Shown here in pieces: positions 18,380-26,446 of a DNA stretch of 64,000 bases; position 1 is the first letter of the stretch, and each line of letters starts with the position of its first letter. Made by a program: the position numbers and the translations under genes. Origin of the DNA: an uncultured Bacteroidales bacterium (lineage in GTDB: Bacteria > Bacteroidota > Bacteroidia > Bacteroidales > UBA932); NCBI GenBank assembly GCA_944323845.1, contig CALUUA010000009.1, forward strand, positions 18,444-82,443. Reading direction: 5' to 3'. The notes below the pieces were generated by a model. It worked only from the letters and a program-made list of their open reading frames with translations. It was not told the DNA's origin and did no database searches.

Positions 18380-19062
18380 TTGTCATCCGGTATTGTCAGC
18401 CTGTACCCGAAGCCGTACACCGCCTTTATCTCAATGTCCGCCCCCATATCCTGAAGTTTGCGCCGCAGATTCTTCATTTGCGCGTACAGGAAACTGAAGT
18501 CATCCGCCTGATCTATGTGGTCACCCCATATGGCCTCGGCCAGAACGGCCTTGTCCACCATATGCCCCGGCCGGTGCATGAAATATTCGAGGATTGAAAA
18601 CTCCTTTTTCAACAGCTCGACCTGCCTGCCGTCAATATATACCCTGCCGGCTTCCGGTTCCATGACCACGTTGCCGCACCTGAGGGAAAAATCCCCGTCC
18701 CTGCGGCTTCTTCTGGCGACACTCCTTATTCTGGCCGAAAGTTCCGCCAGATGGAAAGGCTTGGCCAGATAGTCGTCCGCCCCGAGCTCCAGACCTGCCA
18801 CCTTGTCATCTATGGAATCCTTTGCGGATATGATTATGACATTCGTATTCGTGGCCGGTTTCCTGACCATGGACAGAAGGTCGAGCCCGCTGCCTCCGGG
18901 AAGCATTATGTCCAAAAGGATGCAGTCATATGAATATATGCCAAGTTTCTGGACAGCCTCATGGAAACCGGATGCACATTCCACGATATAGCCGTCCTTA
19001 CGGAGAGCGGCAGCCATCACTTCCATAAGCGACACGTCATCTTCCACAATCAGTATTTTCAT
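18376..19062 (-). CDS. OmpR-family response regulator
   Basis: A 228-residue protein. The receiver domain has the acidic pocket EDD at 7-9, phospho-acceptor Asp51 in LLDIMLPGGSG, the conserved Thr/Ser region VIIISAKDS and the Lys in DYLAKPFHLAE. The C-terminal winged helix (about 130-225) ends in KAVYGFGYRL, typical for OmpR/PhoB DNA-binding domains. The start MKILIVEDD was chosen at 19062; 19 residues of possible upstream extension do not match the family. It overlaps the kinase start by four bases, so the pair is translated together. Confidence 0.95.
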   Translation of the reverse strand: MKILIVEDDVSLMEVMAAALRKDGYIVECASGFHEAVQKLGIYSYDCILLDIMLPGGSGLDLLSMVRKPATNTNVIIISAKDSIDDKVAGLELGADDYLAKPFHLAELSARIRSVARRSRRDGDFSLRCGNVVMEPEAGRVYIDGRQVELLKKEFSILEYFMHRPGHMVDKAVLAEAIWGDHIDQADDFSFLYAQMKNLRRKLQDMGADIEIKAVYGFGYRLTIPDDK

Positions 19063-19135
19063 ATTGCTTCCGTATTGAATCTCATAAAGATAATTCTTTT
19101 TTCGGAAATTGGCCGGCAATAAAGAATAAATACAC

Positions 19136-19143
19136 TATCTTTG
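19136..19143 (+). promoter_or_regulatory. -7 box of the polA promoter
   Basis: TATCTTTG fits TAnnTTTG exactly and lies 20 bases before the polA start. The nearest TTG-type -33 (19109) is 24 bases away, longer than usual, so the upstream element is unclear. Confidence 0.5.
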
Positions 19144-19163
19144 GAAGCCAATCTTTTGCGAAA

Positions 19164-21809
19164 ATGGAAAAGAACATCTACCTGATAGACGGTCATGCGC
19201 TGATATTCAAGATGTACTATGCTTTCATACGCAGGCCTATGATCAACTCCAAAGGTGTCGACACTTCCATCCTCTTCGGATTCACCAAATATATTCTGGA
19301 ACTGATAGAGCGGGAAAAGCCGACCCATATAGCAGTGGCTTTCGACCCTCCGGGAGGGACTTTCAGAAATGAACTGTATCCTGAATACAAGGCCACAAGG
19401 GAAGAAACGCCGCAGTTAGTCATCGACGCACTGGAGCCTCTTACCGAAATCTGCAAGGCCCTGAAGATACCCGTACTCATGGTACCGGGGTTCGAAGCTG
19501 ACGATGTCATAGGTTCCGTATCCAGAATGTGCGAAAAAAAGGGGTTCACCGTTTTCATGGTAACTCCAGACAAGGATTACGGACAGTTGATTTCGGACCA
19601 TATCATACAATACAAACCCGGCAAGGGCGGCGGGGAAAGGGAACTCGTGGACAGGAAGGCGATCTGTGAAAAATACGGAATCGAAAGGCCGGAGCAGGTG
19701 ATAGACATGCTGACCATCTGCGGGGACGCATCCGACAATGTACCCGGAGTAAAAGGCATAGGAGAGGTAGGCGCAGGGAAGCTGATAGCCAGATACGGTT
19801 CCGTAGAAAACATATACGGACATCTCGACGAACTGACTCCACGGCAGAAATCGGCCTTCGAAGAAGCAAGGGACCATATCGGACTGAGCCACAAACTGGT
19901 GACCATAAAGACCGACGTGGATGTGGAACTCGATCCGGATCAGGCCGCAATCAGCCGCGACTACGGTCCAGAGGCGGCGGCTCTGTTCGAAAAATACGAA
20001 TTCAAGTCGCTTTCACGGTTCATAAGCCATATTGCGCCCCGGAAGAAGGACGATGCCTCCGGACAGATGGAACTGACAGAAGTGTCTGCCGAAGAATTCT
20101 GCCGGATAGCCGGGCGTACCGGGATTTTCAGCATGGTAGCCAACTATGCCGGTGAAGGTGTGTTATCCGTCATTACAAGATTGACGGCAGGTACAACGGC
20201 CGACGGCAAGAACTACTGGGCCTGCGGGAACTGCGGGGATTTCAAGTCCATTGTCGAAGACAGCCGGATAACGAAATGCGGATATGATTTCAAGTCGATG
20301 ATAAACGCATTGGACAGGGAAAAAATCGCTGTGGAAGGGTCTCTTCTGGATATAGAACTGATGCATTATCTCATCAATCCGGAGAAAAGCCACAAGGTGG
20401 ACATCCTGTCGATGACATATTTAGGCATAAGCATAGACGAAAGTGACGGACAGCCGGTACAGAAATCGCTCTTCGAGGAAAACGGGCAGCAGGAAGAGAG
20501 CTCCAGAAGCCGCGAGGCCGTGGCTGAAACGATGCTGGCGGAAAAGATTCTCCAGGAATTGCGCAGCACAGGAGCGGACAGGCTTTACCGGGAAATAGAA
20601 GAACCGCTGATACGGGTGCTGGCGAGGATGGAACGCACGGGGGTGAAAGTGGACCTGGGACAACTGAAGGATTTCGCGGCACGGCTCAGGATGGAATTGT
20701 CCGAAATGCAGGCGCGCATCCGGGAAATGGCCGGAGAGCCGGAACTGAACATCTCATCGCCGATGCAGGTCGGCATAGTGCTTTTCGAGAAGCTGGGACT
20801 GGATCCCAAGGCGAAGAAAACAGGAAGCAAGGGATATTATTCCACCGATGAAGAGACTTTGGCTGCCATTCAGGACAAGCATCCGATAGTCGGGGAAATA
20901 CTGGAGTTCAGGGCGGTCAAGAAACTGCTTTCAGCCTATATAGAACCTTTCCCGAGCTATGTGAATCCTGTCACAGGAAAAGTACACACCACGTTCAATC
21001 AGGCACTTACGGCTACAGGACGGCTCAGTTCAGCCCGGCCGAACCTCCAGAACATACCTATCCGTACAGAAAGGGGAAGGGAAATCCGGAAAGCATTCAT
21101 ACCTTCATATCCTGACGGTGTGATAATGTCCGCAGACTACTCGCAGATAGAGCTGCGGATCATGGCCCACCTGAGCGGAGACGCCCATTTGACGGAAGCA
21201 TTCAGACAGGGTCTGGACGTCCATGCGATTACGGCATCCAAGATATTCGGCATCAGCCCCGAAGAAGTGACGGCCAAACAGCGGAGAATAGCCAAGACGG
21301 CGAATTTCGGAATCATGTACGGCATCTCTGCTTTCGGACTGGCGCAGAGACTGAAAATCCCGCGTCAGGAAGCGAAGAAAATCATCGACGACTATTTCAT
21401 GAATTTTCCGACAGTCTCCGCCTTCATTTCTGACACCATAGCCTTCGCCCGCGAACACGGATATGTGGAAACCCTGTTCGGGAGGAGAAGATATCTCCCG
21501 GATATCGGCTCGCGGAATGCCACGGTCAGGTCTCTCGCGGAACGGAATGCGGTCAACGCCCCTATTCAGGGAACTTCGGCCGACATCATAAAGATAGCCA
21601 TGGCCGATGTGGACAGAGAGCTTCAGGCCATGGAGATGAGGAGCAGGATGGTGCTGCAGATACACGACGAACTGGTATTCGATGCAGTTCCCGATGAAAT
21701 CGAAGCTTTGGAAAGAATCGTCGTGGAAAAAATGCAGAATGTAATAAAATTGTCAATACCTTTGACGGTCGAATGCAATTATGGAAAAAACTGGCTCGAA
21801 GCTCACTGA
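19164..21809 (+). CDS. polA: DNA polymerase I
   Basis: An 881-residue family A polymerase for Okazaki fragment processing and repair. The N-terminal 5'-3' exonuclease (about 1-290) has YLIDGHALIFKMYYAF, the acidic block FEADDVIG and the H3TH region GVKGIGEVGAGKL. The polymerase domain (about 480-881) has motif A MSADYSQIELRIMA with Asp658, motif B KTANFGIMYGISAFG and motif C QIHDELVF with Asp835. The middle domain is reduced: where proofreading enzymes carry DxE of Exo I the sequence reads FSMVANYAGEG (322-332). So 3'-5' proofreading is probably absent. The gene runs 29 bases into the next one. Confidence 0.96.
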   Translation: MEKNIYLIDGHALIFKMYYAFIRRPMINSKGVDTSILFGFTKYILELIEREKPTHIAVAFDPPGGTFRNELYPEYKATREETPQLVIDALEPLTEICKALKIPVLMVPGFEADDVIGSVSRMCEKKGFTVFMVTPDKDYGQLISDHIIQYKPGKGGGERELVDRKAICEKYGIERPEQVIDMLTICGDASDNVPGVKGIGEVGAGKLIARYGSVENIYGHLDELTPRQKSAFEEARDHIGLSHKLVTIKTDVDVELDPDQAAISRDYGPEAAALFEKYEFKSLSRFISHIAPRKKDDASGQMELTEVSAEEFCRIAGRTGIFSMVANYAGEGVLSVITRLTAGTTADGKNYWACGNCGDFKSIVEDSRITKCGYDFKSMINALDREKIAVEGSLLDIELMHYLINPEKSHKVDILSMTYLGISIDESDGQPVQKSLFEENGQQEESSRSREAVAETMLAEKILQELRSTGADRLYREIEEPLIRVLARMERTGVKVDLGQLKDFAARLRMELSEMQARIREMAGEPELNISSPMQVGIVLFEKLGLDPKAKKTGSKGYYSTDEETLAAIQDKHPIVGEILEFRAVKKLLSAYIEPFPSYVNPVTGKVHTTFNQALTATGRLSSARPNLQNIPIRTERGREIRKAFIPSYPDGVIMSADYSQIELRIMAHLSGDAHLTEAFRQGLDVHAITASKIFGISPEEVTAKQRRIAKTANFGIMYGISAFGLAQRLKIPRQEAKKIIDDYFMNFPTVSAFISDTIAFAREHGYVETLFGRRRYLPDIGSRNATVRSLAERNAVNAPIQGTSADIIKIAMADVDRELQAMEMRSRMVLQIHDELVFDAVPDEIEALERIVVEKMQNVIKLSIPLTVECNYGKNWLEAH

Positions 21810-22380
21810 CCTGTCCGACAAGGAACTGATACACCTGGCTCTGGAACAGAATCAGATGGCTTATATCGTGCTGTTCAGCAGATACAATATCGGGGTAAGA
21901 AGCCATATTTCGAAATATGTCTCCCAGAACGAAGACATAGAGGACATCATGCTGGAAAGTTTCCAGAAGGCATTCAGCCAGATGGCGATGTATAATCCGG
22001 AATACAAGTTCTCGACATGGCTTTTCAGAATCGCGAGGAACACGGCTCTGGATCACATCGGCAGGAAAGACAGGGAGAAGAACAATCTGCCCACCACCTC
22101 CATCAGCGAACAGCTGTCCGAACTTAACGAAATACCGGCACCCGTCCACAACCCTGAAGAAGATATAATAAAGCAGCAGGAGTACGACAAATGGATAGCC
22201 AATATCGACAAGCTGAAGGATGACTACAGGACGGTGGCGAAGATGAATCTGATAGACAATTTCGGATACAAGGAAATCGCAGATGCGCTGGATCTCCCCA
22301 TAAACACGGTTAAAACAAGGATACGGCGGGCCAAGGAACAGCTGCTGAAGATGATGAACGTATCGGACGAACTGCAGTGA
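21781..22380 (+). CDS. ECF-type RNA polymerase sigma factor
   Basis: A 199-residue sigma-70 family protein with region 2 (about 25-100, including DIEDIMLESFQKAFSQ and FSTWLFRIARNTALDHI) and region 4 (about 150-190, FGYKEIADALDLPINTVKTRIRRAKEQL). No anti-sigma gene is next to it. The start ATG lies 29 bases inside polA in another frame; nothing later in the frame gives the full region 2, so this start is likely right. It is followed after 24 bases by rsmG. In Bacteroidota such stand-alone factors often act with envelope or general stress; the regulon here is unknown. Confidence 0.92.
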   Translation: MEKTGSKLTDLSDKELIHLALEQNQMAYIVLFSRYNIGVRSHISKYVSQNEDIEDIMLESFQKAFSQMAMYNPEYKFSTWLFRIARNTALDHIGRKDREKNNLPTTSISEQLSELNEIPAPVHNPEEDIIKQQEYDKWIANIDKLKDDYRTVAKMNLIDNFGYKEIADALDLPINTVKTRIRRAKEQLLKMMNVSDELQ

Positions 22381-22404
22381 ACGCTTATCCTCAAAACAAG
22401 GGAC

Positions 22405-23079
22405 ATGACATTCGAAGAATTCATAAAAACCGCCGAAGCCGCTTTCGGAAAGCTGGAAGACAGGCAGATAGAGCAATACAGGCAGCTCATGGACCTGTAT
22501 CAGGACTGGAATGCCAAGATAAACGTGATATCCAGAAAAGACATCGACAGGCTCTATGACCACCATGTGTTGCACTCGCTGGCCATAGCCAGATACATGA
22601 AATCCGCCCTGCCGCAAGTTTTCGATGAATTAAGGTGCCCTTCGGGCAATGTCAGTATCCTCGACATAGGGACAGGAGGAGGATTCCCCGGCATTCCTCT
22701 GGCCATCCTCTTTCCAGGCGGGAAATTCACGCTCTGCGACTCAATCGGGAAAAAAATCAGGGTAGCCTCTGCCGTGGCGTCCTCCATCGGACTGGAAAAT
22801 GTGACCGCCGTCAATGCCAGAGCCGAATCCCTGCCCGGGAAATACAGGTTCATCGTATCGCGGGCCGTGACATCCATCGAGAACTTCCTGCCTTGGACAA
22901 AAGGGAAATACTCGGACGGAATCCTGTACCTCAAAGGCGGAGATGTGGCCGAAGAACTCGGTCTGGCCATGCAGAAATACCATATCCGTCCGGGCTCGAT
23001 ACACACATGGAAAGTGGATTCATGGCTGGATGATGAATATTTTAAAGGAAAGATGGTGATTTTCTTCGAAGGAAAGTGA
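22405..23079 (+). CDS. rsmG: 16S rRNA (guanine527-N7)-methyltransferase
   Basis: A 224-residue SAM-dependent methyltransferase that modifies G527 of 16S rRNA. The SAM-binding motif is ILDIGTGGGFPGIPLAI (about 88-104), followed by FTLCDSIGKKIRVASAVA and FIVSRAVTSIENFLPW, all typical of RsmG (GidB). The N-terminal helices contain the family start YQDWNAKINVISRKDID with DHHVLHSLAI. Loss of this enzyme in other bacteria gives low-level streptomycin resistance. It follows the sigma factor by 24 bases. Confidence 0.95.
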   Translation: MTFEEFIKTAEAAFGKLEDRQIEQYRQLMDLYQDWNAKINVISRKDIDRLYDHHVLHSLAIARYMKSALPQVFDELRCPSGNVSILDIGTGGGFPGIPLAILFPGGKFTLCDSIGKKIRVASAVASSIGLENVTAVNARAESLPGKYRFIVSRAVTSIENFLPWTKGKYSDGILYLKGGDVAEELGLAMQKYHIRPGSIHTWKVDSWLDDEYFKGKMVIFFEGK

Positions 23080-23094
23080 AATTTGGAAAAATAA

Positions 23095-23125
23095 TTTGTA
23101 TTTAAACCGAAAAACACTACCTTTG
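23095..23125 (+). promoter_or_regulatory. rpmH promoter
   Basis: TTTG (23095-23098), exactly 19 bases, then TACCTTTG (23118-23125): a complete match to the Bacteroidota promoter, 35 bases before the rpmH start. Confidence 0.8.
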
Positions 23126-23160
23126 CACTCCCTATTTCAGGAAAATAAAAACACAAGATA

Positions 23161-23313
23161 ATGAAAAGAACATTCCAACCTTCACAGCGCAAGCGTCGCA
23201 ACAAACACGGTTTCCGTGAGCGCATGTCTACTCCTAACGGCCGTCGTGTTCTTGCTTCACGCCGCCGTCATGGACGCAAGAAACTTTCCGTTTCTTCAGA
23301 AGACAGATTCTAG
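23161..23313 (+). CDS. rpmH: 50S ribosomal protein L34
   Basis: A 50-residue, very basic protein. The start [18 protein letters not shown] and the centre [19 protein letters not shown] are the L34 signature. It has its own strong promoter at 23095. Codon use is shifted towards the T- and C-ending codons of highly expressed genes (CGT, AAC, TCT) compared with its neighbours. The last residues SVSSEDRF are slightly longer than in E. coli, as usual in this phylum. Confidence 0.98.
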   Translation: MKRTFQPSQRKRRNKHGFRERMSTPNGRRVLASRRRHGRKKLSVSSEDRF

Positions 23314-23346
23314 GAAGACGGAAATTTGTTTTCCGGAAAAAGAAAT

Positions 23347-23380
23347 GAGGGTGACCAAAAAGGAATTTTTGGCCACCCTC
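23347..23380 (+). terminator. Hairpin downstream of rpmH, probable terminator
   Basis: GAGGGTG pairs with CACCCTC and, inside, CCAAAAA with TTTTTGG around a three-base loop, with a small internal mismatch. It starts 34 bases after the rpmH stop. No clear T-run follows, so strength is uncertain. Confidence 0.55.
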
Positions 23381-23424
23381 AAACGTCTTTCTTCGAAAGA
23401 CTATACCCTTCCAAACCCCCTGCA

Positions 23425-23472
23425 CCCCCTATAGGGGGATTTCGCTTCCTCCGGTCGCGGTCACTTCGTGAC
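23425..23472. repeat. REP-like palindromic element between convergent genes
   Basis: The palindrome CCCCCTATAGGGGG (23425-23438) is followed by a short spacer and the hairpin GTCAC-TTC-GTGAC (23460-23472). The stretch is non-coding and lies between rpmH and the 3' end of the leftward DoxX gene. It has the look of a dispersed intergenic repeat or a two-sided terminator. I found no second copy in this window. Confidence 0.4.
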
Positions 23473-23509
23473 TTTTGACCCACTGCAATTTTGTCATATG
23501 GGGGACATC

Positions 23510-24751
23510 TCACAGCAGCAGCATTACTGCAAAGCAGAAAAGGAAAAACGCCTGAAAAAAAAGATTCCCCACGGTTCCGTAGGACAACAATGGTTCCGTA
23601 GGATCTTCCTTTCCGAGTTCGGCCACGCGGTTTTCATTCGGCAACGCCCTGAAGGCCCACTTCCTGACCAAAAATCCGTCAGCGAAGAACGTGGCCCCTC
23701 CATTCGATCTGTTCAGCGAAACAAGGGTCTTGTAATCAGAATAATAGAATACTTCCCTGAGGAATCCGGTATCGGCGCCTTCTTCCTGTTCCAAAGACGA
23801 AAGTATCCCTTCTCCCTTTTCAGGGGACACGGCTGCCAGCAGAAGCGGACGGAAACCGCTGTCTGCAGAAGACCGGAGAAATCCGGCCAGAGCCCTCCAT
23901 TTCCGCGGAGAAAGACCGTCCACATCATACACGCTCACTACCATGACCTTAGGGCTGACAGCCAGATAATCATAAGATTCTCCGGAAGCATCCATGACAG
24001 GCAGAGTCACTATGGATTCGTCCCAACCTCCTGTCTCCTTTCTGACCGTCTCTGTCGAAACATAAGTCCATGTGGAATCGGGCAGGTCGTCCAACGAAAA
24101 TTCTCTGGTCTTGCCGTCCTTTTCATAGATGAACACGGCTTCGTATTCATCTCCGGCAAAATGGGCATTGTCCATATGTCTCTCGGATGCCGCCAGACGT
24201 GCAGAGGCCGAATATCCGGTAAAATCCACCACCGGTATATACAGAAGTGAGTAGACTCCGAACAGAACAAGGGCGGCCGTGACGAAAGAAAAGGCTACAT
24301 ATTTCCGTTTCTTCGGACGGCCGAGAGCCGAAAACGGGAAGAATGAGGCACAGCACAGAGCCAGAAGCACCAGATTCTTGACGAAAGTCTGCATGTGGGT
24401 CAAATGGATGGCTTCGCCGAAACAGCCGCAGTCCATGGCCGGATTGAAGACCAGCAGGGCGACCGATATCAGCATGAAGACGCACATGGCAGAAAGGGTG
24501 ATGATTGCCGTTATCTTCCGCCATAATCCTGTGATGAGCGCCGCACCCAAAACGGATTCGGTGAGGGACACTGCCACGGCCGCCGGCATGGAAATGAAGG
24601 AAAGGAAATCCAGATGCATGAATTTCAGATATTCCTCCACTATCAGTTTCGTTCCCACCGGATCCATCAGCTTGAAGACACCGGACACGAAAAACACGAT
24701 GCCGACCAGATAACCGCAGAACCGCTTGCTGCGCTCCAATATTATATTCAT
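23510..24751 (-). CDS. DoxX/MauE-family membrane protein with C-terminal extension
   Basis: A 413-residue protein. The N-terminal part (about 10-150) has four membrane helices of the DoxX/MauE type, with FFVSGVFKLMDPVG near the start and the motif DCGCFG (Cys108, Cys110) typical of MauE-like redox partners. A fifth helix (about 157-175) precedes a soluble region (about 185-390) with one more hydrophobic segment at the very C-terminus. The soluble part has no motif I recognise, and no CxxC. Family members are thought to handle electrons for disulfide or cofactor chemistry in the envelope. It is 12 bases downstream of tmk on the same strand. Confidence 0.8.
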   Translation of the reverse strand: MNIILERSKRFCGYLVGIVFFVSGVFKLMDPVGTKLIVEEYLKFMHLDFLSFISMPAAVAVSLTESVLGAALITGLWRKITAIITLSAMCVFMLISVALLVFNPAMDCGCFGEAIHLTHMQTFVKNLVLLALCCASFFPFSALGRPKKRKYVAFSFVTAALVLFGVYSLLYIPVVDFTGYSASARLAASERHMDNAHFAGDEYEAVFIYEKDGKTREFSLDDLPDSTWTYVSTETVRKETGGWDESIVTLPVMDASGESYDYLAVSPKVMVVSVYDVDGLSPRKWRALAGFLRSSADSGFRPLLLAAVSPEKGEGILSSLEQEEGADTGFLREVFYYSDYKTLVSLNRSNGGATFFADGFLVRKWAFRALPNENRVAELGKEDPTEPLLSYGTVGNLFFQAFFLFCFAVMLLL

Positions 24752-24763
24752 GACTTATGTTCT

Positions 24764-25456
24764 TTATCGTGAAACAGGGAAGATGACCTTGTCCGCGGCG
24801 GATCTGACCATGGAAAAGATATCGTCAGGCGGCAGCATTGCGCCGTCGGAAGCGGCGCAGTCTATCCTGACGAAATCCGGATCTGTCCCGCACTGCTCCC
24901 TGTAGACTTCGCGCACCCTTTTCTGGAAGGACATATCTGCCTCATGTATGTCCCTGCCGCCTTCAAGATAATCCCTGTCGCTCCCCTGCCGGGATGATGA
25001 CAGCTTCCGCTCCACGAATCCTATGGGCACATCCAGAAAAATATTCAGATCAGGGACAGGGAGGCCGAATTCATGGTATTCCGTAGTGAAAATCCAGTCT
25101 TTGAGTGCATTTCTCTCCTGACTGTCAGCCAGTTTGGCGCACTGGTAAGCCACGTTGGAATACACGTACCTGTCCAGAAGGATGGTCTTTCCTGCCGACA
25201 GGGCGGCCTTCATCTGCGGGGCGGCCTGATGCCTGTCTTCAGCATACAGGAGTGCCACTAACTGCGGATGGACCGAATCAATGTCGCCGAAATCCCCTCT
25301 GAGGAATCTGCTGATGAGACTCCCGTACACAGGGCTGTCATATCGCGGGAAATGGATATAGTCCACATCTCCGCATACCGATTCCAGATACTTTCTCAAT
25401 TTCCTGACCTGGGTGGACTTCCCTGCCCCGTCCAGTCCTTCCAATACTACAAGCAT
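24764..25456 (-). CDS. tmk: Thymidylate kinase
   Basis: A 230-residue P-loop kinase converting dTMP to dTDP. The Walker A is LEGLDGAGKSTQ (6-17), the substrate Arg block is FPRYDSPVYGSL, and the DR[YH] motif is LLDRYVYSNVAYQCAK. It is a little longer than the E. coli enzyme, as often in this phylum. It shares a compact intergenic region with divergent folP and is followed by the DoxX gene. Confidence 0.95.
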   Translation of the reverse strand: MLVVLEGLDGAGKSTQVRKLRKYLESVCGDVDYIHFPRYDSPVYGSLISRFLRGDFGDIDSVHPQLVALLYAEDRHQAAPQMKAALSAGKTILLDRYVYSNVAYQCAKLADSQERNALKDWIFTTEYHEFGLPVPDLNIFLDVPIGFVERKLSSSRQGSDRDYLEGGRDIHEADMSFQKRVREVYREQCGTDPDFVRIDCAASDGAMLPPDDIFSMVRSAADKVIFPVSR

Positions 25457-25476
25457 ATTTATTCCTCGGAAAATTA

Positions 25477-25512
25477 TTTTGTAAAGATACTAGAAAAGGA
25501 TATTTTTACAAA
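25477..25512. promoter_or_regulatory. Interlocked divergent promoters for tmk (-) and folP (+)
   Basis: Plus strand: TTTTG at 25477-25481 (TTTG 25478-25481), 19 bases, TATTTTTA at 25501-25508. Minus strand: TTTG at 25509-25512, 19 bases, TATCTTTA at 25482-25489. Each -33 element abuts the -7 box of the other promoter. Both -7 boxes miss only the last base of TAnnTTTG. Confidence 0.55.
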
Positions 25513-25541
25513 CGATTTCAGGAAACAAGAAGGAAAAGGAA

Positions 25542-26384
25542 ATGGCGGATCCGGACAGGGAAATATCGGTAATGGGGATTCTGAATCTTACCGACGATTC
25601 GTTTTACGCCGGCAGCAGATGCCTGGGGGCGGACGGCGGCATTGACCTGAAACAGGTCATCGGAAAAATCAGGCAAATGTTCGCCGACGGTGCCGGAATA
25701 GTGGACATAGGGGCCTGCTCGTCAAGACCGGGAGCCGTCCTTCCCGACAGCGCGGAGGAATGGCGCCGTCTCCGCCCCCTGATTGCAGTACTCAGGGATG
25801 AGTTTCCTGACGGGCTCTTCTCCATAGACACTTTCAGGGCAGACATAGTCAGCAAATGCCACGATGCCTTGGGCCACTTCATAGTCAACGACATATCTGC
25901 AGGTGAAGACGATCCGCAGATGTTGGAGACCGTCGGAAGCCTCGGCCTCGGATATATTGCCATGCACAAGAGAGGAAGGCCTGCCGACATGCAGGAGCGG
26001 TGCAGTTACCGGGATGTCGCCGGAGAAATTCTGGAATATTTCGAGGATTTCGGTGTCAGGGCTGGAAAAGCCGGCATACGGGAGTGGATACTGGATCCGG
26101 GATTCGGTTTCGCGAAGACCCTTGACCAGAACTACGCCCTGCTGCGCGATCTGGACAGGCTCACGGCCGCCGGCAGGAAAATCCTCATCGGCATTTCACG
26201 GAAAAGCATGATATACAGACTTATAAACGCTTCTCCGGAAGATTCCATGACACAGACACAGGTCCTGCACATGGCTGCGCTTGAGCGCGGAGCCGACATA
26301 CTCCGGGTCCATGATGTCGCGGAAACCGTCCGCACGGTAAGGCTCTACAGAAAACTGGAAGGAAGTGCGGCAGATTTTTCCTGA
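25542..26384 (+). CDS. folP: Dihydropteroate synthase
   Basis: A 280-residue TIM-barrel enzyme that joins p-aminobenzoate to dihydropterin pyrophosphate in folate synthesis; the target of sulfonamides. The pterin-site loop is MGILNLTDDSFYAGSR, then IVDIGACSSRPGA, FSIDTFRAD, HFIVNDISAGEDD, YIAMHKRG, ILDPGFGFAKT and the phosphate-site GISRKSM. The first loop has Asp where many homologues have Pro (TPDSF). Start ATG at 25542 gives the usual length. Confidence 0.95.
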   Translation: MADPDREISVMGILNLTDDSFYAGSRCLGADGGIDLKQVIGKIRQMFADGAGIVDIGACSSRPGAVLPDSAEEWRRLRPLIAVLRDEFPDGLFSIDTFRADIVSKCHDALGHFIVNDISAGEDDPQMLETVGSLGLGYIAMHKRGRPADMQERCSYRDVAGEILEYFEDFGVRAGKAGIREWILDPGFGFAKTLDQNYALLRDLDRLTAAGRKILIGISRKSMIYRLINASPEDSMTQTQVLHMAALERGADILRVHDVAETVRTVRLYRKLEGSAADFS

Positions 26385-26411
26385 TTTCATGCTTATATGG
26401 GCGAGTTTCAC

Positions 26412-26419
26412 TATCTTTG
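26412..26419 (+). promoter_or_regulatory. -7 box of the purB promoter
   Basis: TATCTTTG, a perfect -7 element, 27 bases before the purB ATG. No good TTTG is found 19-20 bases upstream; TTTC at 26385-26388 is the closest. Confidence 0.5.
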
Positions 26420-26446
26420 CAGGATATAGTCATCAAAAAATTTGAA

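Noticed and set aside
21586..22617. Minus-strand frame of 343 codons opposite polA, sigma factor and rsmG
   Set aside because: It crosses three well-supported genes on the other strand.
26417..26446. TTG start for purB
   Set aside because: It lies within the -7 box TATCTTTG; the ATG at 26447 starts the known family sequence.
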